From Pisaster brevispinus (Eukaryota > Echinodermata > Asteroidea > Forcipulatida > Asteriidae), in NCBI GenBank assembly GCA_023634235.1, contig JAMKCF010000011.1, forward strand, positions 2,064,001 through 2,128,000: a DNA stretch of 64,000 nucleotides. The letters run 5' to 3'. Of the stretch, positions 56,330 to 64,000 are shown piece after piece. How positions within the stretch are numbered: the first letter of the stretch is position 1; each line of letters starts with the position of its first letter. The notes under the pieces were generated by a model. The model saw only the letters and a list, made by a program, of their open reading frames with translations, did no database searches and was not told where the DNA came from. The position numbers and the translations under genes are program-made.

Positions 56330-56757
56330 TCAGACTTCATGCTCTTGACCAAAGTCTGTCCCATCGGACCTCTTGAGCCAGATGTCTGAATCGTCCCCGT
56401 AAAGTTCTGAATCCGAGGCCCCTGATGCAGACGGCCTGCTCTCCGACTCACTCGGAAGCCGGCCGAGCTCACTAGGAATACCCCCCGTCGTCGGCTGCCG
56501 GTGCTGTGGCATCAAATAAGAGTTATCCATACCATACGTGAAGGAGCCGTTGGGCCGGTACGACCCGCTGGAATTCCTCCCGTTAGGGGCGCTGTACGGC
56601 GGCTCAACGCTGGGAGTCAGCGAGTTGGTGCGTGACTGCGGAAGGCTACCATTGCTTGGCATAGCTTTGACTGGTGACGGGTGCAGCGATGTCATAAGGG
56701 GTGGCTTTCCGTTCTCTGAAGGGATGACCGTCTTGACAATGGGCGATGGTTTATAAT
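56330..56757 (-). CDS. Terminal exon of an unassigned Ser/Pro/Asn-rich protein (partial)
   Basis: A minus-strand exon with acceptor ctgtcgacag, entering in phase 1 and open for 141 codons to a TGA at 56332-56330. The text is a disordered tail: PSPIVKTVIPSENGKPP, LPQSRTNSLTPSVEPP, NGRNSSGSYRPNGSFTYG, and an acidic end DDSDIWLKRSDGTDFGQEHEV split over its last 21 residues. Composition fits the cytoplasmic tail of a receptor or guidance molecule. A class-6 semaphorin is possible because human SEMA6A is the tail-to-tail neighbour of COMMD10. No upstream exon could be tied to it, and no sequence motif proves the family. Confidence 0.6.
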
Positions 56758-57586
56758 CTGTCGACAGAATACCATTCAGACATTAAAACACCATCCACTT
56801 AGTAGTGCAAACAGTTTTATAAATATAAATATAAATAAAATAAAAATAATAATTGGAAAATCCTGAAATGAGGATGTTTCAATCAATCAGATATAATCCT
56901 GCCTCTTCTGAAAAATAAATAAATAATTAAAACCATGCTATGTCACATGAGAACAGCACATCATTTCTTTTGATTCTTAGTAACATTCACAGCAATAAGC
57001 CAACCTGAAATATGGTGGACACACTACTAGGGCAGTGTTTGGTTTGGGTAGATTTGTCTGTACATACGACCAAACCAAACAGTGCACTCCTATAGTGTCC
57101 ACTATACACCAATACGGCTGATGACAAGCAAGAGAAATTCGTTCATAACATGGTAGGTAGATTATCATTACAAACTCAAAGACTATCTCTAATTCTGGGG
57201 CTAGGTGGGTAGATGAAATGGTGAAAGTTTTGAACATCACTACTAGCGATCATAATGTGTCAGTAAGGCTTGATCTGACATGCACGGTTGCCATGCAAAA
57301 TTCACAATAACCAGATTAAAGCGGTTGTTTATTTGTAGATAAAGTGAAAACATCACAAATGTAATTGGTTTAATTACAGACTTCAATCAATTGTCGGAAC
57401 GTGTAGGTCTGATTGCATCAAAGGGTTGGGTCAACTGAAAAGATTTGTGGCAAGGTGGAACAATTAGAACTTAATTACAGGATTATAGGACGATACGAAG
57501 GTATCAAAATAACATAATCAAGTTGAGTGTATCTATAGTGCTTCAAAACACTGGATTATTTACAATTCTGAATACAGCCGGATCAG

Positions 57587-57730
57587 GGGTTGATTTCAAA
57601 AAGCGCTAAGATTCATCTTAAGATCAGTATTACCAGAGTGGTTTGTATTGTGACGTCACACTTTGCTTAGCAATTAAGATTGATTCGCAGTTAAGATCAA
57701 TTTTAGTTTTTTGTGAAATCAAGCCAAGGG
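57587..57730. mobile_element. MITE family Q, copy 2
   Basis: Left end ggggttgatttcaaaaagc and right end tttttgtgaaatcaagcca are imperfect inverted repeats. The middle ttgtattgtgacgtcacact matches 34980-35000. Confidence 0.72.
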
Positions 57731-59609
57731 ATCTTCAATGGAATGTTATACTCAGGTTGCAAGTACCAGAAGAAAAAAAACCATTGGTGGCAAAATTAAA
57801 TGATGTACATAAAATTTAAACCCATTGTACATCAATGGGAGTATGTGAAGCCATATTTATAGTGAATTCCTGATTTTGTCTTGCAAAAAACACCCAAAAC
57901 CTGAGATTCTCAAAACGAAATCCCTCCTCTCCACCCCCCCCCCCCTCCCCGAGTACATAATTTTAATCATCTAGATGATTCTGTATTAAATTTAAACAAC
58001 CTGTGGACGTTTTAAAACAAAAATTATAATGAAGAGACCAGCGACTAATAATCATAATTTTTATGTTTGTCTTAGAAAAAAATACAGCCCAATTTTCTAG
58101 CCAACTGTCTAGTGAATAATACTAGTTTGGGACACAATTTTTTTTTATCCTCTTTAAGGTTTACGGCAACATTAAAAAGGGGCTTTAAAATAAAAAGGAG
58201 GTGGGAGTTGTTAACATGAACAGTCACTTTGGAAACACACAATCCATGAAAAGTTTTAGTGGATTTTAGTTGGTAAAATTGTATAAAATATGCGACTGCA
58301 GTCTTTGTGCCAGACATTTTCTTACCAAACCGTTGACTGTTATTAAGTTCCTTTGGTCATGCAATTGCATTCTATGATGATTGCAGTCAAACAGCAAAAG
58401 TGTTTGTTCGCATGATCGACAGTAAATGAACAATTCAAATTAAAGAAATCAAATAAACAGTGGTACACCAGTTTGTCATGGTGCAGGAACAAAAATAAGC
58501 GGAAAAGAAAACAGAGGTCATCATCAAAGATTAAAACAAAATACTCTTCAAGTAATAAAAATATGTATATTAACAAATGTCATTTTGTTGATTTTTTAAG
58601 GGGCAAGAGTCATGGCTGAGAAAAAGGTCTGGTAACTAGGATCCAAACTTTTGGAGGTATGTTGAAGTTTTGGCATTTCCTCCTACTAGTAACCCCTGGA
58701 GTAAGAGATTTCAAGGACCTTTTGGGACCGGTATCCTCAAGATACTAGAGTGGATTCTAGAGTAGAGCTTGGTTTGTACATATCTTAAGTAAATACATGC
58801 TTTTTTTTAACAGGCCGACATTAACAGTCTGAATTCAGGGACAAATCTAAAAGTCATCATCCCAGTTCTTTGAAAATGACAAAAATTCAGTTGACTGTTT
58901 TGCATTTTAAAAAAATGTCTTGAAAAAAAAATGAATGAAAAAAAAAAAAAATAATAATAATAATTTTAAAAACGTATTTCCATAACTATCCATGCTTAAA
59001 CAAATCAAACACTGCAAATAAAAAAATCAATAAAAAAAATCAATGAACTTGTTACAACAATTCAACGAGTAATACAACGGCTGTAGGAGTTCCAATGCAT
59101 GACACCCGTCTCATAATTTACCTGGTCGTTACTCACAAGTCACTCCAAACTCACCCTCTGAACTCTCAAGTAAATCACCCCTCTACTTGATTTGTCTCAA
59201 AAAGCAATGAGAGCTAACAAAACATGTGGAATGTGGTAGTTTGCCGTCTATTATCCAGTTAGTTAGGTTGTTCTGGTTAGTTTACCTTGCTACATCTAGT
59301 TAGAGAAAGCCCGGTTATGAAACAACAAAAAAACTAAAAAACTCTGAAGTATACTCGATAAAAGTTAAAAGAAGAGTCTATGAACTAAAAGATAAATCTA
59401 TGATGAAGGTAGAGAATTGTTTTCTAGGCGAGTTTGTTGGAATAAAAAACTAACCTGCTATATACACTAATAATGTTAAGCAATCTTGCAGTTTGGTAAC
59501 AAATATGAAAAATGAAAAATAAAGAACTAAAGTGGTAAAGAATGCTCATTGTACTTATTTAGCTGCCTGGGAACAAGTCATCAGAAAGACTTTGAGAGAA
59601 GTGGGTATC

Positions 59610-59775
59610 ACATTTAAATAAATCTTGGCACCCCAAAATAAAAGATTCTCTAATAGGGAGCCCGCCAACATAGGGCTGGATAGCTGAGTTGGTAGAGCGT
59701 CAGTACGTTCATCCGGAGGTCGTTGGTTCAAGTCTCGCTCCAGTCAATGTTTCTTTGTTCCAAACCCAAATGTTT
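59610..59775 (+). mobile_element. SINE family A copy with best-preserved tRNA-like head
   Basis: gggctggatagctgagttgg, tagagcg, then B-box ggttcaagtctcgctccag, preceded by tctctaatagggagcccgcc and followed by gtttctttgttccaaac. The tRNA fold is incomplete and five copies share the flanks, so it is a SINE. Confidence 0.85.
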
Positions 59776-60178
59776 AAAATAAATCTTCTTACATACAATA
59801 TTTTTACACAATTGTTACTCCTTAAATATTAGGAGAACAAACAACAGTTGGAACTGATTTTCGTCTGAAGCAAAAGCAAGGTGCACCACTGATAATCACA
59901 GCATGTGGTGAAATAGCGAACAAAGTAAAATCAGCATCAATCATTTTCTTCTCAGGTCCATGACTTGGGCATCTTAACAAAGAAAACAAAACAACATCTG
60001 GTTCTTGCGAGACCAAGGCCCGATTTTATCGCATGGCTTGCTCAGACATTCTGTGTTTCTTTGTACTTCACATGCTAGCGAGGAATTTCTGCATGTACAA
60101 AGCTTGTATTGAAATTTAACAATAACCAACCCCCATGAGCTGAAAGAAGTCCATCAAGGTAAAATTCATTTATGTTAT

Positions 60179-60661
60179 GCACTCATTTTCCCAACGATAA
60201 GAGTCCATAAGAGAGTCTCTGAACTCACGTAAAAAAAATGTAAAATGTAAATTTATTTGATACTCTTTGAGAGTGAAATTCGTACATGATGTCATCATTA
60301 AGTCTCAACCCTCATAATAAAAAAGGGTAAATTGACACTACGTTTGATACCATTCAAGTCAGAATCCAAAGACACTCGATGGCAACACATTACAAATTTA
60401 TGTAAATTCTTTGCACAGGGGATTGTTAGTGTTCAATCCTGAACTTCGACGATATTCAATCAAAACAAAATTGAATTTAACCTTTTGAATGGCGCAAAAA
60501 GTCCTCTTTGGAATGTACAGACCGAAGTGTTGTTGATGTCCGATGACATCATGTTTCAAATTTCGCTCTCAAAGAGTATCAAATAAAATGACATTTCACA
60601 CCATTTTAACGGGAGGTTAGAGACTTGTAACTTATTTGGAAAATGAGTGCATCACAAAAAT
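60179..60661. mobile_element. MITE with long inverted repeats, 483 bp
   Basis: tgcactcattttcc (60179-60192) and ggaaaatgagtgca (60648-60661) are perfect inverted repeats. Inner words gatactctttgagagtga / tcgctctcaaagagtatc and catgatgtcatca / gatgacatcatg extend the palindrome. Confidence 0.8.
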
Positions 60662-63600
60662 TTGATTTGACCTTGGAGCCCCTTTTAGACACAGAATGCC
60701 CCTGTAGGCAGCCCCATGAGATAGAGCCAACCAAAAATACACAACTGACCAGACTGGTGTCGCGCGGCACAAAAGCCCTGGCCACAATCCTTGGAAAATT
60801 AACGGCGACTTGAATCTCAACTCAAAATAAACTCCAACAAAGTGCAGTCAACACAACAAATTAATAGGTACATTTTATAAAAAAAAAACCAACAACCCAA
60901 ACAGACTGTGTTTGCGCTAAAACAAAAATAACGAAATTCAATCGGCGTCCTGGTAGACAGCATTGCTTCTTTGAAGATTTTCTTTTTTAAAAATCGAAAG
61001 CAAACTTGGAAATTAAAATCGCCAGATGTGCCTCACACAATTTGCAAAGACAAATTAATCCGTCGGCCAACGCATTTACATTGAAGATTATCCTACCAAT
61101 TACTGCTTGCGGTTGGTCGATTTAGACGACATCCAATGTTCTACGTGAAGACAAATACAATTAAGTGTTGTGAGTTTTTTGCTTGCATCTGTAAAGCCTT
61201 CTCTTTCATATCAGGCACACTTAAGACACAAGCATTTTCTTCCAGACTATTTTGAGGCAGTCTTTCTCAGCTTCTCTCGATGCTGTGCCACGTTCCTCTG
61301 ATGATAATTGTCTTTGTATCGACGGAATAAGACAATGCTTTGGAAGAGGACAGGGAACACTCTCAACAAGCACAAATATACTTAACACACATAACCAATA
61401 GCAACATCTCTTTCAACTTATATGCTCAGTTCATTCAAAACTCTGAGAAATTAAAATCGTGTATTTCCCTTTCAGCAATTCTTCAAAATCCTCATGTATA
61501 CTTCTTTCAAACTTAAATAACAAATTTCCTCATTTAAAAATAAAATTACTTCAGAAGTAATTTCTGTGTCTTCAACCAAAAATACCAGCCAAATTCTGAA
61601 CATAATTAATTCAGTTTCAACATTTTTGAAACACACAGTACACATAATTCAGTCAAAAATGGGGTAAGAAATTTCCTCTCTTTTTTTTGCTGCGAAAAAA
61701 AAAATGAGAATTGTTTTTTCTTTTTACAACAAAGATTTAGGAAATCATACCTTGAACACAAAGCAGCATGAATCTGCATTGGTGTTAGTGGAAGTAGATG
61801 AGGGCACTTACGGTGGCAGTCGGAAAACAAGAGAGGCATTAGTTAGTATCTACTCCTGATGTCTTTACACTTTACCCATATAGCCCACAACTACCAGTGC
61901 TACCATGGCAAGAGTGCAGTGAGACTCAGCTTTCATTCCAAGGGGGGTAGTGCAGAACATTGTAGTAGGAGGGAAGGTTTAAAGCTTGGTCTGATCAATC
62001 TACCCTGGGTAGAGGACAGCCTACGATTCATTCTGTACACCGTTTGAAATACTTTTGAGTTGTTGTCATTGCAAGCCTTGAGATGAAATAGTGAAGGTAT
62101 CCACCGTATTGACGTACAATTTCATCCGGAATAAAATGTATGGCAATTTTGCAGTTGGTCCCTGGCCGGGTATCCATTTCCCTAGAAACTACTATATGAT
62201 ATCTCAAAATAACCTTGCACGGTTCCAGGTCTAGGCATATCTTTTGGTTCTAATTTCAACCAAGTATTGATGTCACAACAAACAAGTCATTGAATTAAAG
62301 GTATACAAACCCTTGAACAGCTGGAGATACCCACCCCCTTTTTTTGAATAGCGTTTTTAATCCGGCCCTCAACCTCTCAATAAACACACCTCACAACCAA
62401 CCCAGGAAATTTTTCACAAATGCGGTAGCAAAATATTTCAAAAATGGTTTATGCCTCGCCAGTTATTTTGAGTTTTGGGTGAGTTTTTTTCCTACATGGC
62501 AGTACTTTAGGCACAACTATTTTTAAGGGCACTTTGTCCTTGTATCAAGGTTATACAAAAGTATGTTTTTTGTTTGTTTCAAAATTGTCTTCATGTATTT
62601 CCATCAATGCCAATCTTGTATAATACCTTTAACGTTTTCAATTTGAGTGGCAACAAAATGCCTAATTCGTCAACATTTTCACAAAGAGCCACGTGTCAAA
62701 AGGCATGATTGAGATTTATAATTACATTGTACACCACTGTGCTGACCTATAAACTGCAAATCTGCAAAACCAATGCTACAGCTTAAGAACTCTCCTATGA
62801 ATGATACTATAGGGGAATTCAAAGGCACTTTAAACACAAAGCACAACTCTCTTTAAGCCCAATTCTTGCAGACGGAACACAACTCAAAAACAACCTCACA
62901 GTTTTCATGCATTATCAGTCACCCCCAGACGCGATACCATCAGACCAAACCAAAAGAAACAACTAGCTTTAGCTGAGCAAAGTCCCTGATGAAAAAGCAT
63001 CCAACCTTACTCAGGTACAAGTCAAACTTAGGTCTAGAAAAATGCACAGGCAAGTGCAGACCTATGTGAAAGCCTAATCCAAGGGTCAGGCCTGGATTTC
63101 ATCTTTGTGAGGTCAAGGTCATATTCATTTTACAAAGGGCACTTCCATTGGAAAATCTTGAAGTCTATGGGAAACTTTTGATGTGAGGAGCACCAAGGCC
63201 AAGACCAGGGCCTCCGTTTAATTCCAGGCCTGTAGGAAATGTCTTAAATGTAACACAGTACATTGCTTTTTTTAAGCCAACGAAACAGGATAAAACCGAA
63301 TACGATAGACCTGATAATACCCAGTTACCATTTACGCCCATGTACCCATAGAGTAGGTTAAGGATACTCCATTTTCTACCCCGTTTCTACCTTTGTATTA
63401 AGCAGCCGCATGACCCATAGAGGTAACGAAAAGCCAAAGCAATGACTTCTGATGACCAATGCATAAATTAAGCCATACCCAAACATGCTTACTTCATTCT
63501 AGTTCATACATCATGCAAACGCAAAGGCAATCAGCAGTCAACAACAGGCCGGGGATGTCATACTTGCTACAGAGACCATTCCTCCCTTGCCCCTGGCTTG

Positions 63601-64000
63601 GTCCCTTCATTGAGCTACACTGGAAAACTTTTCCCTTGCAAAACCAAGGTAGCTCTAAGATGAAATTCACGGCCCGAAAGAAAAAAACATTTACTTGGAA
63701 ATTTATATGAGATTTTTTCAAAAACAATGTTTCAACACGGGTGAAGAATGGGCTGGAAACCACAAAGGTCATACTGTGTTCCACATTTGCACTTGCATGG
63801 AGTATGTATGAACCATGCATTGTCTATTGACAAACAATTAGCTTTGAGAAAAATGACGTCAAAAACACAACACTATGAGTATGAGACCAAGCTATACACT
63901 ACATATTTTAAGAGAAAGTTATTGCTTAAAAGCCAAAAACCAAACTAGAATGTGTCAGGATGGAAAGGAAGTACAAGCAACACGAACAAGAAAACAGAAA

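Larger units (their letters stand above)
56820..64000. other. Intron or spacer upstream of the 56.33 kb exon
   Basis: No convincing exon. A possible 23-bp microexon lies near 61750-61772 (minus; acceptor caatgcag, donor CAAG|gtatga), but its phase does not fit the 56757 acceptor. The stretch contains MITE and SINE copies and simple A-rich and C-rich runs (57935-57953, 58925-58966). Confidence 0.45.

Noticed and set aside
59677..59750. A possible functional tRNA gene
   Set aside because: The acceptor and anticodon arms do not fold cleanly, and the same head with identical flanks occurs at four other places, so it is a SINE head.
61741..61800. A microexon upstream of the 56.33 kb terminal exon
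   Set aside because: 23 bp with moderate borders, but it leaves phase 0 while the 56757 acceptor needs phase 1.

Overview
This is a stretch of animal nuclear genome. Every gene I can support is split into many short exons with GT-AG borders, and the introns and spacers are AT-rich and full of tRNA-headed SINEs, short inverted-repeat transposons (MITEs) and minisatellites. Gene content and repeat style fit an invertebrate deuterostome, most likely an echinoderm, perhaps a sea star. That placement is inference; no species-diagnostic sequence was identified.

Three genes can be reconstructed. (1) TIPIN, the Timeless-interacting replication-fork protection factor, lies on the minus strand at 4870-10033 (coding), with a noncoding first exon near 11377-11430 that carries an E2F-type site. 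Its exons join in frame to 504 codons. It has a Swi3 core, an RPA-binding-type helix and an unusually long acidic tail. A 54-56 bp minisatellite of about 22 units (3428-4590) sits just past its 3' end. (2) A KIAA0825 homologue, on the minus strand at 14071-32231 (coding), has 24 recognised coding exons and about 1,371 codons. The human gene is linked to postaxial polydactyly but its biochemical role is not settled. The reading frame is continuous except between the last two exons, where a short exon must still be hidden. A noncoding first exon lies near 32887. (3) COMMD10, on the plus strand at 43815-49099, has seven exons and 198 aa. It is a subunit of the Commander endosomal-recycling complex.

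Two further minus-strand pieces look real but are unassigned. One is a 340-bp open exon at 42057-42396, transcribed away from COMMD10. The other is the terminal exon of a Ser/Pro/Asn-rich protein at 56330-56757, tail-to-tail with COMMD10. In human the tail-to-tail neighbour of COMMD10 is SEMA6A, so a class-6 semaphorin is a hypothesis resting on gene order only. Well-formed splice-site pairs at 40157-40432, 37281-37369 and before 36646 suggest an additional minus-strand, probably noncoding, spliced transcript.

Layout: 1-3400 spacer with SINEs; 3428-4590 minisatellite; 4.87-11.43 kb TIPIN; 11.4-14.07 kb spacer and likely KIAA0825 3' UTR; 14.07-32.96 kb KIAA0825, its introns loaded with MITEs and SINEs; 33-43.6 kb repeat-rich spacer with orphan exons; 43.8-49.3 kb COMMD10, with a LINE tail in its last intron; 49.3-56.3 kb spacer or long 3' UTR; 56.33-56.76 kb unassigned terminal exon; 56.8-64 kb intron or spacer with MITE and SINE copies. 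The genes do not form a pathway; they are neighbours with independent housekeeping-type roles. I found no prokaryotic-style defence locus or other obviously new multi-gene system.
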